Positions 26,146 to 37,700 of a DNA stretch of 64,000 nucleotides are shown here, one piece after another. Made by a program: the position numbers and the translations under genes. Positions within the stretch are counted from its first letter, which is position 1. Each line of letters opens with the position of its first letter. The DNA comes from Stenotrophomonas maltophilia (GTDB lineage Bacteria; Pseudomonadota; Gammaproteobacteria; Xanthomonadales; Xanthomonadaceae), in assembly GCF_023518235.1 (NCBI RefSeq), contig NZ_CP090423.1:4481001-4545000 (forward strand), written 5' to 3'. The notes below the pieces were generated by a model that was given only the letters and a program-made list of their open reading frames with translations, did not search any database and had not been told where the DNA came from.

Positions 26146-27141
26146 TCAATGCGCCTTCAATGCCTTCAGCAACGCCGCATTGAACTGCTTCGGATCCTGC
26201 ACCTGCGGCGAATGGCCCAGCTCGGCGAACTCGACCAGTGTCGCGCCGGGAATCGCCGCCGCCGCAGCCCTGCCCAGTGCCGGATAGTTGCCCAGCGTCG
26301 CCTTCAGGTCCGGCGCCGCCAGATCGCGGCCGATCGCGGTGCGGTCTTTCTGCCCGATGAACAGCGTGGTCGGTACCCGCACGTTCTTCAGCTCGTACAC
26401 CACCGGCTGGTTGAACACCATGTCCGAGGCCAATGCCTGGCTCCACGCAACGGCCTGCTTGCCCGGGCCTTCGTACATGCCCGACTGCATCCGCGCCCAG
26501 GTTTCGTAGGCCGGCTTCCATTGGCCGTCGTAGTACACGTCCAGCTGGTAACGGCGGATGCTGTCATAACTGGTCTTCAGTTCACCGGCATACCAGGCAT
26601 CCACGCTGCGCCACGGCACGCCCAGTGCCTTCCAGTCTTCCAGCCCGATTGGATTGACCAGCGACAGGCTGCGCAGGTCCTGCGGGTACATCAGCGCGTA
26701 GCGCACCGCGAGCATGCCGCCCATCGAGTGCCCGACCAGATGCACCGGGGCATCACCCAGTTGCAGCTGCAGCAGCAGCGCATGGGTATTGGCCGCCAGC
26801 TGCGCGAACGAGTACTGGTAACGCTCGGGCTTGCTCGATTTGCAGAAGCCGACCTGGTCCGGTGCGATCACCCGGTAACCGGCGGCCAGCAGGGGTGTGA
26901 TGGATTCCTTCCAGGTCGCCGCGCAGAAGTTCTTGCCGTGCAGCAGCACCACCACACCGATCGGCGCCTGCTTCGGCGCGATATCCAGGTAGGCCATCTC
27001 CAGCGGCTGCCGCTGCGATTCCAGCGCGAAGGTCTTCACCGGATAGCCGTAGTCGAAGCCTTCCAGCCGCGGGCCGTAGGTGGGCGCGGCCAGGGCAGGC
27101 AGCGGAAGGCAGGCAAGCAGGGCAGCAGCGATCACGCGCAT
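26146..27141 (-). CDS. Exported alpha/beta hydrolase
   Basis: 331 residues. Signal peptide MRVIAAALLACLPLPALA-AP. Oxyanion region VVLLHGKNFCAATW, nucleophile S139 in LVGHSMGGMLAVRYAL, acidic residue in LFIGQKDRTAIG and His in FAELGHSPQVQDP. The whole triad is present. The order resembles haloalkane dehalogenase/epoxide hydrolase-like esterases, but the halide or epoxide residues cannot be claimed. Periplasmic or secreted; substrate unknown. Single gene flanked by SMAG repeats. Confidence 0.88.
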   Translation of the reverse strand: MRVIAAALLACLPLPALAAPTYGPRLEGFDYGYPVKTFALESQRQPLEMAYLDIAPKQAPIGVVVLLHGKNFCAATWKESITPLLAAGYRVIAPDQVGFCKSSKPERYQYSFAQLAANTHALLLQLQLGDAPVHLVGHSMGGMLAVRYALMYPQDLRSLSLVNPIGLEDWKALGVPWRSVDAWYAGELKTSYDSIRRYQLDVYYDGQWKPAYETWARMQSGMYEGPGKQAVAWSQALASDMVFNQPVVYELKNVRVPTTLFIGQKDRTAIGRDLAAPDLKATLGNYPALGRAAAAAIPGATLVEFAELGHSPQVQDPKQFNAALLKALKAH

Positions 27142-27204
27142 GGGGCAATCCGGGGCAGGGGAGCCTCGAGCCTAACCGGAACGCAGTGATGATGTCGCTC
27201 CGCC

Positions 27205-27326
27205 TAGCGTCGAGCTTGCTCGACGGCTCTGCCATCAGACCGCGAAAATCCCGCGCTGCGCGCGATAGTCGACCAGCGGTCGACTCTACCCACTGCCCCA
27301 TCAGCCGAGCATGGGCTCGGCTCTAC
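27205..27326. repeat. SMAG cluster, three units of three classes
   Basis: TAGCGTCGAGC/GCTCGACGGC (27205-27227), AGTCGACC-AGC-GGTCGACTCTAC (27267-27289) and AGCCGAGC...GCTCGGCTCTAC (27303-27326). The last ends 4 bp before the sdaA stop codon. Confidence 0.85.
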
Positions 27327-27329
27327 AAT

Positions 27330-28712
27330 TCAACACTCGATGACATTCACCGCCAGGCCACCGCGGCTGGTTTCCTTGTACTTGTCCTGCATGTCGCGGC
27401 CGGTATCGCGCATGGTCTTGATCACCTTGTCCAGCGACACCTTGTGCTTGCCGTCGCCGCGCATCGCCATGCGCGAGGCGTTGATCGCCTTCACCGCGCC
27501 CATCGCGTTGCGCTCGATGCACGGAATCTGCACCAGGCCACCGATCGGGTCGCAGGTCAGGCCGAGGTTGTGTTCCATGCCGATTTCCGCGGCGTTCTCG
27601 ATCTGGCTCGGGTTGCCACCCAGTGCCGCGACCAGGCCGCCGGCGGCCATCGAGCAGGCCACGCCCACTTCGCCCTGGCAGCCGACTTCGGCGCCGGAGA
27701 TCGAGGCGTTCTCCTTGTACAGGATGCCGATCGCCGCCGAGGTCAGCAGGAAATCGAACACGCGCTGTTCGTTCGCACCCGGGCAGAAACGATCGAAGTA
27801 GTGCAGCACCGCTGGCAGCACGCCGGCCGCGCCGTTGGTCGGCGCGGTGACCACACGGCCACCGGCCGCGTTTTCCTCGTTCACCGCCAGCGCGTACAGA
27901 TTGACCCAGTCCAGCGTGGTCAGCGGATCGCGCATCGCCGCTTCCGGCTTCGATGACAGCTCGCGGTACAGCGCCGGCGCACGACGGCCCACCTTCAGGC
28001 CACCCGGCAGCACGCCTTCCTCGCGGATGCCGCGTGCCACGCACGACTGCATGGCGCTCCAGATCTCGCGCAGGTTGGCGCGGATCTCGTCTTCGCTGCG
28101 CCAGCACTTCTCGTTCTCGAACATCAGCTGGGCGATGCTCAGGCCGCTGCGTGCGGTCTGCGCCAACAGCTCGTCGCCGCTCTTGAACGGGTAGGGCAGC
28201 GGGGTTTCGTCGGGCACGATGCGGTCATCGGCCGCATCGTCCTGGTTGACCACGAAGCCACCACCGACGGAGTAGTAATCGCGGGTGGCGATGACTTCGT
28301 CCTCGGCGTTGTACGCGGTGAAGCGCATGCCATTGGTGTGGTACGGCAGCTTCTGGCGCTTGTTCATGCCCAGGTCGCGCTTCTCGTCGAAGGCGATCTC
28401 GTGCTGGCCCATCAGCTGGATGCGCTTGCTGCTGCGGATGCGCTCCAGCGTGGCCGGGATGATGTCCGGATCGATCAGGTTCGGGCGCTGGCCTTCCAGG
28501 CCGAGCAGGATCGCCTTGTCGGTACCATGGCCGCGACCGGTCAGCGCCAGCGAGCCGTAGACATCGGCGCGGATGCGCGCGACCTCGTGCAGGCGGCCCG
28601 GATCGAGCAGCCAGCGGTGAATGAATCGCTCGGCGGCCTTCATCGGCCCGACGGTGTGCGAGGAACTCGGACCAATGCCGATCTTGAAAACGTCGAACGT
28701 GCTGACAGCCAT
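27330..28712 (-). CDS. sdaA: L-serine ammonia-lyase (serine dehydratase)
   Basis: 460 residues from ATG 28712 ([24 protein letters not shown]), near E. coli SdaA (454). The SSSHTVGPM anion/substrate segment and the [4Fe-4S] domain are present, with Cys residues in [32 protein letters not shown] and [19 protein letters not shown]. It converts L-serine to pyruvate and ammonia in the cytoplasm; the single-chain form is oxygen-sensitive. ATG 28739 is a possible longer start. Confidence 0.95.
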   Translation of the reverse strand: MAVSTFDVFKIGIGPSSSHTVGPMKAAERFIHRWLLDPGRLHEVARIRADVYGSLALTGRGHGTDKAILLGLEGQRPNLIDPDIIPATLERIRSSKRIQLMGQHEIAFDEKRDLGMNKRQKLPYHTNGMRFTAYNAEDEVIATRDYYSVGGGFVVNQDDAADDRIVPDETPLPYPFKSGDELLAQTARSGLSIAQLMFENEKCWRSEDEIRANLREIWSAMQSCVARGIREEGVLPGGLKVGRRAPALYRELSSKPEAAMRDPLTTLDWVNLYALAVNEENAAGGRVVTAPTNGAAGVLPAVLHYFDRFCPGANEQRVFDFLLTSAAIGILYKENASISGAEVGCQGEVGVACSMAAGGLVAALGGNPSQIENAAEIGMEHNLGLTCDPIGGLVQIPCIERNAMGAVKAINASRMAMRGDGKHKVSLDKVIKTMRDTGRDMQDKYKETSRGGLAVNVIEC

Positions 28713-28796
28713 GGATGCCAAACTGCGGGTACCGGACAAGCCGCTATTCTAACGGCTTGCCGGGCCATTCGATGGCTGCGGCGCAGCATTTCCGCC

Positions 28797-29039
28797 ATGG
28801 GAGCCGAACCGGTGTTGACCCTGATCCAGCGTGACGACTGCCACCTGTGCGACCTGGCCCTGGCCGAGCTGGCCAAGGCGCGGGCGCCGGAGTTCGACTC
28901 GGTGTTCCTGGATGACCAGCCGGCGCTGGAAGCACGTTATGGCGCCCGCGTGCCGGTGCTGCGCGACGAGGCGGGCGATCGCGAGCTGGACTGGCCGTTC
29001 GATGCGGCCGGAGTGCAGGCCTGGCTGGCCGCGGGTTGA
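28797..29039 (+). CDS. Glutaredoxin-family (DUF836-like) small protein
   Basis: 80 residues. LTLIQRDDCHLCDLALAEL carries the C15-x-x-C18 redox pair at the start of helix 1, and RVPVLRDEAGDRELDWPFD gives the cis-Pro region of a thioredoxin fold. This matches the short YruB/DUF836 glutaredoxin-like group. Divergent from sdaA by 84 bp; the partner is unknown. Confidence 0.85.
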   Translation: MGAEPVLTLIQRDDCHLCDLALAELAKARAPEFDSVFLDDQPALEARYGARVPVLRDEAGDRELDWPFDAAGVQAWLAAG

Positions 29040-29041
29040 AT

Positions 29042-29107
29042 CCGCCGGGCATGGCCCGGCGCCACCCTGTGTCGCCGTTCTGCGGTAGCGCCGGGCCATG
29101 CCCGGCG
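29042..29107. repeat. SMAG-type pair (GCCGGGC/GCCCGGC class)
   Basis: CCGCCGGGC-ATG-GCCCGGCGCCAC (29042-29065) and inverse GGTAGCGCCGGGC-CAT-GCCCGGCGG (29083-29107), between convergent genes. Confidence 0.8.
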
Positions 29108-29118
29108 GCAGACGCGCT

Positions 29119-29691
29119 TTACTTCGCGTCGAACTTCACGATCGTGCTGATCGCGGTTTCGTCGGGGATGGTCTTGGTGTCGGCCCAATCACCGGCACCC
29201 ACAGCGAAGTCCAGGCGCTTGACCGTGGCCTTGCCGGTCAGCACTGGCTGCGCACCCGGCTTCCAGGTGAAGGTGAGTGTGACCGGCTTGCTGACGCCAC
29301 GCAGTTCCAGCGTGCCGTCGGCGGCGAACTGATCATTGCCGACGGCACGGAAGCCCTTGGCGGTGTAGCGCGCGGTGGCGAACTTGCCGACGTTGAAGAA
29401 GTCGGCGCCCTGCAGGGTCGAGTCACGGTCGCTGTTGCCGCTCTTGGCGCCCGCCAGCGGGATCACCACGTCCAGCGAACCGGCGGCCGGATTGGCCGGG
29501 TCGAAGCTGAGCTTGGTGGCAAAGCCGGGGAAGCTGCCGGTGAACACTTCGCCGTCGTACTTGCTGGCAAACACCAGGATCGAACCGGCACCGGGCGCCT
29601 GTGCGTAGTCGGCGGCAAGCGCCGGGGCAGTGGTCAGCATGCCGGCCAGGGCGGCGGCCACGGCGGCCGGGGTGGTCAGTTTCAGGTTCAT
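29119..29691 (-). CDS. YceI-family periplasmic protein (second copy in operon)
   Basis: 190 residues. Signal peptide ending TTAPALA-ADYAQAP. YceI lipocalin-like fold motifs: GSILVFASKYDGEVFTGSFPGFATKLSFDPANPAAGSLDVVIPL, ADFFNVGKFATARYTAKGF and FAADGTLELRGVSKPVTLTF. Known members bind polyprenoid chains in a hydrophobic tunnel. Last gene of a three-gene minus-strand operon, 3 bp after cytochrome b561, with which YceI proteins are often linked. Confidence 0.92.
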   Translation of the reverse strand: MNLKLTTPAAVAAALAGMLTTAPALAADYAQAPGAGSILVFASKYDGEVFTGSFPGFATKLSFDPANPAAGSLDVVIPLAGAKSGNSDRDSTLQGADFFNVGKFATARYTAKGFRAVGNDQFAADGTLELRGVSKPVTLTFTWKPGAQPVLTGKATVKRLDFAVGAGDWADTKTIPDETAISTIVKFDAK

Positions 29692-29694
29692 CGG

Positions 29695-30267
29695 TCAGTC
29701 CTTCTGAGGGGAGGCAAGCCAGCCGCGCGGCAACATGCGGGACAAGGTCGCATCGCGCTGGAACAGGTGGTGGTAGAAGGCAGCGCCGGCGTGGGCCAGC
29801 ACCACCGCGATCAACAGCCAGAAGCCGTATTCGTGGATGGCATGGGACACCGCGACCACCTGCGGGTCGGGGCCGCTCAGCTTGGGCACGTCGACCAGGC
29901 CGAACCAGCGGAACGGGCGCAGGCCGCTGGCCGAGTCGTACAGCCAGCCTGACAGCGGGATGGCGAACATCAGTACATACAGCAGCACGTGGGTGGCGCT
30001 GGCGATGCGTTCCTGCCAGCTGGGCACGCCCGGCACCGGCTTCGGCGCACCGGCGTACAGGCGCCAGCCGAGACGGAACAGCACCAGCGCCAGCACGGTG
30101 ATGCCGATCGACTTGTGGGCGGTGTAGACCCAGAAGTATTTCGGGGTCTTGGGCAGTTCGCCCATGGTCAGGCCGACCACGCCCAAGGCGAGAATCAGCA
30201 GGGCGATCAACCAGTGCAGGATCTGGCTGACACTTCCCCAGGCGGCGGGGGTGTTCTTGGCGGTCAT
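29695..30267 (-). CDS. Cytochrome b561-family membrane protein
   Basis: 190 residues, four membrane helices. Haem-ligand histidines appear in QILHWLIALLIL, YTAHKSIGITVL, ASATHVLLYVLM and HAIHEYGFWLL / LAHAGAAFYHHLF. It is a diheme b-type protein of the prokaryotic b561 group that moves electrons between quinone and periplasmic acceptors. It sits between two yceI genes, overlapping the upstream one by 4 bp. Confidence 0.93.
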   Translation of the reverse strand: MTAKNTPAAWGSVSQILHWLIALLILALGVVGLTMGELPKTPKYFWVYTAHKSIGITVLALVLFRLGWRLYAGAPKPVPGVPSWQERIASATHVLLYVLMFAIPLSGWLYDSASGLRPFRWFGLVDVPKLSGPDPQVVAVSHAIHEYGFWLLIAVVLAHAGAAFYHHLFQRDATLSRMLPRGWLASPQKD

Positions 30268-30908
30268 GAAGGGTCCTTGGGGGCCGTCTTGGGGTCGGAG
30301 TGCGGAACGGCGGCGGGAGTTCCCGGCGTGTCGCTGCGGTCGAGGGTGGCTTCGGCCTCGATACGTACCTGCACCGCATCACCGATCACGCCCGGCCAGG
30401 CGGTGATGCCGAACGCGCGCCGGCTCAGCGTGGTGGTGGCGGAAAAGCCGGCGGTACGCCGGAACGGCGGTAGCGGGTAGCGTTTGAGGGCGTTGAGGGT
30501 CACCTCCAGGGTGACCTCCTGGCTGACCCCGCGCAGGGTCAGCGTGCCGATCACGTGGGCGCGCTTGGGATCGATCGGTTCGACCCGGCTGGAGACAAAG
30601 CGCGCGTTCGGGAAACGTTCGCCGTCGAGCAGGCTGCGGGCCAGGGTAGCCTGGTTCCATTTGGTGTCACCGAGGTCCAACCGCGACACGGGCACCTCGA
30701 CGTCCAGCGTGGCGTCGCGCCAGTTGTCGGGATCGAACTGCAGGCGGCCCTCGCTGCCGGAGACCGTGCCCATGGCCTGCGAGTAGCCGGCGTGGTCGAT
30801 GGAGAACAACACCCGCGTGTGCACCGGATCGAGCCGATAGGTGTCAGCGGCCGCCCAGGCGGGGGCGGTGGCGAGCAGCATCGGCAGCAGGGCCAGGCAG
30901 GGACGCAT
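30264..30908 (-). CDS. YceI-family periplasmic protein (first gene of operon)
   Basis: 214 residues from ATG 30908. Signal peptide MRPCLALLPMLLATAPAWA-AADTYRLD. YceI motifs: RVLFSIDHAGYSQAMGTVSGSEGRLQFDPDNW, SLLDGERFPNARFVSSRVE and IGTLTLRGVSQEVTLEVTLN. It ends with a Pro/Asp-rich tail absent from the second copy. The frame runs open far upstream only because it is antisense to the kinase genes. Operon order is yceI, b561, yceI. Confidence 0.92.
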   Translation of the reverse strand: MRPCLALLPMLLATAPAWAAADTYRLDPVHTRVLFSIDHAGYSQAMGTVSGSEGRLQFDPDNWRDATLDVEVPVSRLDLGDTKWNQATLARSLLDGERFPNARFVSSRVEPIDPKRAHVIGTLTLRGVSQEVTLEVTLNALKRYPLPPFRRTAGFSATTTLSRRAFGITAWPGVIGDAVQVRIEAEATLDRSDTPGTPAAVPHSDPKTAPKDPS

Positions 30909-31073
30909 CGATGGCGGGCTCCGGGAAGGGGACGTTGCGATCATACGCACAGCCCCCTGCCAACGTTGCGTGCATGACTGCAACAGTTCGTGGTGGCGCC
31001 GCCGCTGGAAACAGGCTGTTGCAGCCATGAACCCGGCCCTGTGTGACAATCGGCCCAGGACAGGGGGTTCAGG

Positions 31074-34000
31074 ATGAAGAGTCGCTGGCGGCAGTGGTGC
31101 CGTGGCATTGCGGGGTTGGGACTGCTGCTGGGCGCGATCACCGCCGCCGCGGCGACCCCGGACATGGCGGAAACACCACGCCTGCGCCGCTTCGGGGCCG
31201 CCGAAGGATTGCCCTCGCGCATGGTGGTGGCGCTGGCCGAGGATCGCCAGGGGCACATCTGGGCGGCCACCGACGGCGGCCTTGCCCGCTACGACGGCAA
31301 CAGCCTGCGGGTCTGGGAGCACGATCCGGACCAGCCGGGTTCGTTGCCCGGCAATGAGATCGAGACGCTGCTGATCGATCCGCTGGACCGGGTGTGGGTG
31401 GGCATGAACGGCAAGGGCGTGGCCCGGCTGGACGCCGATCGTGCGCGCTTCAGGACCTTCGACACGGTCAACTCCCTCTGCGAGGGACAATTCTGGGCGC
31501 TGGCCTACGCAGAAGACGCCTTGTGGATCGGCACCAACAACCATGGTGTGTGCCGCCTCGGCGAAGATGGCAGCGTGCGCCTCTACACCCATGATCCGGC
31601 GCATCCCGGCGGGCTGCCCAGCAACAGCATCTTCACCAGCCTGGTCGATGCACAGGGCCGGCTGTGGGTGGGCACAGAAGCCGGGGTGGCGCGTTGGAAC
31701 GGGACCGGCTTCGAGCCGGTGGGCGCACGCGAACTGGGCACGCTGAGCGTGCTCCGGCTCAGTCGCGATGCTGACGGTTCGATCTGGGTGGGCAGCCAGA
31801 ACGATGGCCTGTACCGCATCGACGCACAGGACCGGGTCAGTCGGCCACGCTGGGCCGACAGTGCCCGTCTGCGTTCTGCGCTTGTGCTGGCCGATCGCCA
31901 GGGCGGCTACTGGGCCGGCACCTCCGATGGGCTGCTGCGTGGGGATGCGGCAATGCTGCGCCGGCTCGAAGGTGACCGTGGCAGCGGCTTCCTGACCGCA
32001 CACAGCGGTGTGCTGGATCTGTTGCAGGACCACGAGGGCGGGTTGTGGGTGGCACTGCTCACCCAGGGCCTGGCCTACCTGCCGCCGGACTGGCGGCGCT
32101 TCTCGATCTGGAACCAGCTCGATGGCAAGCCGCTGGACAGCCAGTACCTGCTGAGCGCGGCCAGCGACGGGCAGAACTACTACGTCGGCTCGGCCCGTGG
32201 CGTTTACCGGCTCGATGCGCAGGGCACCCTGCGCCTGCTTGCCAGCGACCGCCAGCTCGGCAGCGGTGTGGTGTGGTCGGTGCTGCCGCGCCCGGACGGG
32301 CGCCTCTGGCTGGGACGCGGTGGACGCATCACCGTGTACGACCCGGCCAGCGGTGCACTGCAGGATTGGCGCATCGATGGCAGTGCCGACCTGCGCCAGC
32401 GCATCGACCTGATGCGGCAGGCGCCGGATGGCACGGTCTGGGTATCGGTAATGGGCCTGGACCTGCAGCAGCGCAGCGCCGAGGGGCGGCTGCTGCACAG
32501 CTATCCGTTGCAGCAGTTCCAGGGCAGCGCCGATGCGCCCATCGAACAGATCCGTTTCGATGACCACGGCCGCCCCTGGATCATGGGAGAGATGGGGATC
32601 TGGCGCGCGCAGGCTGGACGCTTCGAAGCGGTGCCGGGCGTTTCGCGTGGGCCGATCTACGACCTGGTGTGGATCGATCCGCAGCAGATGTGGCTGGCGC
32701 GCCAGGGCGCCTTCGAGCGTTACCAGTGGGATGGCATGAGCCTGCGGCTGATCCAGCGCATCGACGGGGCTGCGGGCGTGCCGCCGGTCAGCATGGGCGG
32801 GTTGGCCCTGGCCGACAATGGCCAGCTGTGGGCCACGACGCCGCGCGGCCTGCTGCGCTGGGATCCCCAGGCACGCCGCCTGCAGCAGTTCAACGAGCGC
32901 GATGGCCTGTCCGACGCCGAATTCACCGGGCGGCCACCGGCGGTGAACGCCGATGGCCGTGTGCTGGCGGTGACCCAGACCGGCCTGGTGGCCTTTGACG
33001 TGAATGCTGCTGACAGTGCGCGGCCGCCTTCGTCGCTGGTGATCGCCGAAGTGCGCGTGCGCCGCGACGATGCGCGTGGCTGGCAGCCGTTGCCGGTCAC
33101 CGGCACGCTGCTGTTGGGGCCGGATGACCGTGACCTGCAGATCGACGCGCGGCTGTTGTCCTACGCCAGCCCGCAGGGCAACCGTTACCGTTTCCGCGTG
33201 CAGGGCTACGACCAGGACTGGGTGGAGCAGGGCGGCGACGGCCAGCGCACGCTGTCGCGGCTGCCGACCGGCCACTACGTCATCGAAGTGCAGGCGGCGT
33301 CCTCCAACGGGGCGTGGACTGCTTCGCAGCGGCTGCAGGTGAAGGTGCTGCCGCCATGGTGGCGCAGCGGCATGGCGATCTTCGGCTATGTGCTGCTGGG
33401 GTCGCTGTTGCTGCTGACGCTGGCCTGGGCGATCCGTGCGCGGCTGCGCCGGCGCCAGCAATGGCAGCTGACCTTGCACAAGCAGCAGCTGGCCGAGCAG
33501 GCCTCGCAGGCCAAGAGCCGCTTCCTGGCCACGCTCGGCCACGAGGTGCGTACGCCGATGACCGGCGTGCTGGGCATGAGCGAGCTGCTGCTGGCCACGC
33601 CGCTGGACCCGATGCAGCGCAGCTACGCCGGTTCGATCCAGCAGGCCGGCAGCCACCTGCTGCGGCTGGTCAACGATGCATTGGACCTGGCCCGCATCGA
33701 GGCAGGCCGGCTGGAACTGGACCTGCACCCGTTCGATCTCAAGGAGCTGCTCGACCAGGTGCAGGGCCTGATGCAGCCGATGGCGCAGCAGCGCCAGCTG
33801 GCCTTCCAGCGCGGCGAGGATCCGCCTGGCCCGATCAGCGTCAGCGGCGATGAAATGCGTGTCCGCCAGATCCTGCTGAACCTGCTGGGCAACGCCATCA
33901 AGTTCACCGAGCGCGGGCACGTGGGCCTGTCGGTGCAGCTGGAAGAACGAGGCGGTGTGTGTTTCGAGGTGCATGACAGCGGCCCGGGCATCAATGCCGA

Positions 34001-34616
34001 GCAGCAGCAGCGCCTGTTCCATCGATTCGAACAGGCCGAGGGGCCGCGCACGGCGTCGCGCTATGGCGGCAGTGGGCTGGGCCTGGCGATCTGCCAGGAG
34101 CTGGCGGTGGCGATGGGCGGGCATATCGAGGTGGACAGCCAGCCCGGCAAGGGCGCCCGGTTCCGCGTGCAGCTGCCGCTGCCGTGGACCCGGCAGGCGG
34201 CGCGTGCCAGCGGTGAGCCGGCGGCGTCGCCGGAGCTGCCACCGCTGCACATCCTGCTGGTGGAGGATGATGCGACCGTTGCCGAGGTCATCGCTGGCCT
34301 GCTGCGTGGACGCGGACACGACGTGGTCCACGTGCTGCATGGCCTGGGCGCATTGTCCGAGATTGCCACCCATCGCTTCGATGTCGGCCTGCTCGACCTC
34401 GACCTGCCGGCGCTGGATGGCACCGCCATCGCCCGCCAGCTGCGCACGATGGGCTACGAGCTGCCGCTGGTGGCGGTGACCGCACGCTCCGATGCCTACG
34501 CCGAGACGCAGGTGCTGGCCGCCGGATTCGACGGCTTCCTGCGCAAGCCGGTGACCGGTGACCTGCTGGTGGCTGCGATTGTTCAGGCGCGTGCAAAACG
34601 ACAAGCCATGGCGTGA
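31074..34616 (+). CDS. Hybrid sensor histidine kinase with periplasmic two-component propeller (copy A)
   Basis: 1180 residues. Signal peptide to about residue 26, then a long periplasmic region of Reg_prop repeats ([45 protein letters not shown] and others) making two seven-bladed propellers, and a Y_Y_Y domain ([18 protein letters not shown]). One membrane helix (about 766-785), then HisKA with H823 in [17 protein letters not shown], HATPase_c ([29 protein letters not shown]) and a receiver with D1108 in [11 protein letters not shown]. No output DNA-binding domain, so it must phosphorylate another protein. Such sensors in Bacteroidetes and Xanthomonads often detect glycans; the ligand here is unknown. 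Confidence 0.95.
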   Translation: MKSRWRQWCRGIAGLGLLLGAITAAAATPDMAETPRLRRFGAAEGLPSRMVVALAEDRQGHIWAATDGGLARYDGNSLRVWEHDPDQPGSLPGNEIETLLIDPLDRVWVGMNGKGVARLDADRARFRTFDTVNSLCEGQFWALAYAEDALWIGTNNHGVCRLGEDGSVRLYTHDPAHPGGLPSNSIFTSLVDAQGRLWVGTEAGVARWNGTGFEPVGARELGTLSVLRLSRDADGSIWVGSQNDGLYRIDAQDRVSRPRWADSARLRSALVLADRQGGYWAGTSDGLLRGDAAMLRRLEGDRGSGFLTAHSGVLDLLQDHEGGLWVALLTQGLAYLPPDWRRFSIWNQLDGKPLDSQYLLSAASDGQNYYVGSARGVYRLDAQGTLRLLASDRQLGSGVVWSVLPRPDGRLWLGRGGRITVYDPASGALQDWRIDGSADLRQRIDLMRQAPDGTVWVSVMGLDLQQRSAEGRLLHSYPLQQFQGSADAPIEQIRFDDHGRPWIMGEMGIWRAQAGRFEAVPGVSRGPIYDLVWIDPQQMWLARQGAFERYQWDGMSLRLIQRIDGAAGVPPVSMGGLALADNGQLWATTPRGLLRWDPQARRLQQFNERDGLSDAEFTGRPPAVNADGRVLAVTQTGLVAFDVNAADSARPPSSLVIAEVRVRRDDARGWQPLPVTGTLLLGPDDRDLQIDARLLSYASPQGNRYRFRVQGYDQDWVEQGGDGQRTLSRLPTGHYVIEVQAASSNGAWTASQRLQVKVLPPWWRSGMAIFGYVLLGSLLLLTLAWAIRARLRRRQQWQLTLHKQQLAEQASQAKSRFLATLGHEVRTPMTGVLGMSELLLATPLDPMQRSYAGSIQQAGSHLLRLVNDALDLARIEAGRLELDLHPFDLKELLDQVQGLMQPMAQQRQLAFQRGEDPPGPISVSGDEMRVRQILLNLLGNAIKFTERGHVGLSVQLEERGGVCFEVHDSGPGINAEQQQRLFHRFEQAEGPRTASRYGGSGLGLAICQELAVAMGGHIEVDSQPGKGARFRVQLPLPWTRQAARASGEPAASPELPPLHILLVEDDATVAEVIAGLLRGRGHDVVHVLHGLGALSEIATHRFDVGLLDLDLPALDGTAIARQLRTMGYELPLVAVTARSDAYAETQVLAAGFDGFLRKPVTGDLLVAAIVQARAKRQAMA

Positions 34617-34712
34617 CTGCGGCGTTGCCGGGCGTGAAGGGTGCGACTTTCGGTTTACCATGCCGACGCCCGCTGTGCGGGCATCATCAGATCCAGCGTG
34701 AGGAGGCCATCG

Positions 34713-37700
34713 GTGGTGTATCTGCGGGCGGCGATGCTGCTGCTGGTCCTGCTGTGCTGCGTGTCGCCGGTTGCTGCACAGCCGGTGCCGCCGAGTCCGC
34801 GACAGGTGACGGTGTTCGATGGCCTGCCGTCCAACACGGTCAACCGCATGGCCGAAGACCGTTACGGCTACCTGTGGATCGCCACCAACGACGGCCTGGC
34901 CCGTTACGATGGGCGTACCTACCGGGTCTGGCGCTCGGAAGATGGCCTGCGCGACAACCGCATCTGGACGGTGCTGGTCGATGCCCGCAACCAGTTGTGG
35001 ATTGGTACCGAGAATGCGGGCCTGGTACGGATGTCGGCCGACCGCCGCCAGCTGCACTTCTACGACCGCAGCAGCCAGCCTTTGATGGGGACCAACACGG
35101 TCTGGAGCCTGGCCAGCACGCCGGATGGCTCGATCTGGTTCGGCACCCATGAGGGCGGCCTGTACCGGCTGGACAGCCACGACCGCCTGCAGCGTTTCCT
35201 GCCCGAGCCGAACAACCCGCGCAGCCTGCCCTCATCGTCGGTGCCGTACCTGGCCACGCTGGCCGATGGCAGCCTCTGGATCGGCACCAAGCATGGTGTC
35301 GCGCGCTGGACCGGTACCGATTTCGAACGCGTCGGCGCTGACGTCATTCCCAGTCCGCTGATCAACGGGCTGACCACCGAGCCCGATGGCAGCCTGTGGA
35401 TCAGCACCATGGCCGGTGCCACGGTGCGCCGTCCGGACGGTCGCTTCGAAGCACCGCCGTGGAAACTGCCGCCGGGCGAGCAGGTGCTGGGCATGATGCT
35501 GCGCGACGAGCAGGGAGGGCACTGGCTGGATACCCGCACCGGCCTGGGCCGCGCGGTCGATGGCCAGTACCAGACCGTGCCGCTGTACAGCGCGATCGCA
35601 CGCGGTCCGGTCCGGCCCAACTGGACCGGCACCTACGAGGATCGGGAAGGCGGCATCTGGCTGGCGAGCACCAATGCCGGGCTGTGGCACCTGCTGCCGC
35701 GCTGGTGGCAGTTCTCCGTGCTGTCGCGCCTGGAGGATGACCCCAGCTCGCTGCGCAACGCGCTGGTGCTGGGTACCAGCGCTTCGCGCAATGGCGGCGT
35801 ATGGACGGTCGGCGGGCACGGCGCGCTGGACCGCTTCGATCCCAGGACCGGCAAGGTCGAACAGCACCGGACCTGGGTCAATGGCATGCATTGGTTGACC
35901 TCGGTGCGCGAAGACCGCCACGGCCAGGTCTGGGTCGGTTCCACCGATGCCTTGATCCGCTACGACCCGCAACGGCGCGAGCTGCGCCGATGGGGGCGCG
36001 AGGCCGGCGCCGATGCCGCCATGGAAGGGGTGGTCGAGGCCCTGATGACCTGTGACGGCGACAGTCTCTGGCTGATGCTGCCTTCGGGCCTGCAGCAGCG
36101 TGACCTCGACGGACACGTGCAGCACCAGCTGGACAACGGTGAACGCGGATTGCAGCAGGGCCAGCTCAACCTCGATGTCGAATGCGGGCCGCAGGACCAT
36201 ATCTGGCTGGCCAGCAGCCGCGGACTGCTGCAGTGGCTGCCCGACAGCGGGCGCTTCCAGCCGGTGCCGGGCGCGCCGGCAACGGCCATCCATGCGCTGC
36301 ATGTCGGTCGTGATGGCCAGGTCTGGCTGTCCGAGGATGGCCGCCTGTCGCGCTATCGCTGGAGCCAGGGCCGCCTGGAACGGCAGGCGGTGATCGGCGC
36401 GGAACAGGGATACCCGGCCATTTCCGCCTCCGGCCTGGTGGTTGATGGCCAGGGCGTGGCCTGGGCGACCAGTGCGCGCGGCCTGGTGCGGGTGAGTGCC
36501 GATGGCCAGAGCGTGCGTCTGTACGGCGTGCACGATGGTCTGCCCAGCCAGGAGTTCCGCGAACACACGTTGATCGCGGCGGCGGACGGCCATCTGGTGG
36601 CCGGTACCCCGGCCGGTGCGGTGGTGTTCGATCCGGCGCAGGTGCGGCCTTCGGTGCGGCGCGCGCCGCTGGTGATCGAGCGGGTGGAAGTGCGCCGCAA
36701 TGAGCAGGTGCTGGACATGACCCACGATGCACCGTTGCAGATCGCCGACGGCGACCGCGACCTGCGCATCGTCGCGCGGCTGTTGTCCTTTGCCGATTCG
36801 GCGTCCAATACCTATCGCTACCGCTTGGCCGGCTACGACCCGGACTGGGTCGAAGTCGGGCCGGCCGGCGAGCGCCTGTTCTCGCGCCTGGCACCGGGCA
36901 GCTACCGGCTGGAAGTCCAGGCGCGCTCGGCCGACCACGTCTGGTCGCGGGTGCAGAGCCTGGAGTTCCGCGTGCAACCGCCCTGGTGGCGCAGCCTGTC
37001 CGGGCTGCTGGTGCTGGCGTCGATCGCCCTGCTGCTGACCAGCTGGTTTGCGTGGCTCTATCGCCGCCGCCTGCAACGCCGCCACGCCTATCAGCTGGCG
37101 TTGCACAAGCAGGAGCTGGCCGAACAGGCGTCGGCCGCCAAGACCCGTTTCCTGGCCAATCTGGGCCATGAGATCCGCACCCCGATGACCGGCGTGCTGG
37201 GCATGAGCGAACTGCTGCTGGCCTCGCCGCTGGACCCACAGCAGCGTGGCTACACCCAGTCGATCCGGCATGCCGGTGAGCACCTGCTGCATCTGGTCAA
37301 CGATGCGCTGGATCTGGCACGGATCGAATCCGGGCGGCTGGAGCTGCAGTCCAAGCCGTTCGCGCTGAGCTGCCTGCTGCAGGATCTGGCCGCGCTGATG
37401 GGCCCGCTGGCGGCACAGAAGGGGTTGCACTTCAACCTGGACAACCAGCTGCCGGCAGGTCTGCATGCCACCGGCGATGCCATGCGGGTGCGGCAGATCC
37501 TGCTGAACCTGCTGTCCAACGCGGTCAAGTTCACCAGCCGCGGCACCATTACCCTGCACGCACGCAGCGACGGCGACCTGCGCGCGCTGCACTTCGAAGT
37601 GCGCGATACCGGACCGGGTATCAGCCAGGAACAACAGCAGCGCCTGTTCCGTCGTTTCGAACAGGCCGATGGCGCGCGCACCGCCGCACAGTACGGTGGC

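Noticed and set aside
26054..27326. Clustered short palindromes resembling a repeat array such as CRISPR
   Set aside because: Units are palindromic, variable in class and spacing, alternate in orientation and lie between ordinary genes; no constant direct repeat with unique spacers and no cas genes.
30264..35180. 1638-codon open frame antisense to the first hybrid kinase, continuing into yceI
   Set aside because: Stop codons are rare in the antisense frame of GC-rich coding DNA. The translation is rich in Arg/His/Gln/Ala without any domain; only the last 214 codons (yceI) match a family.
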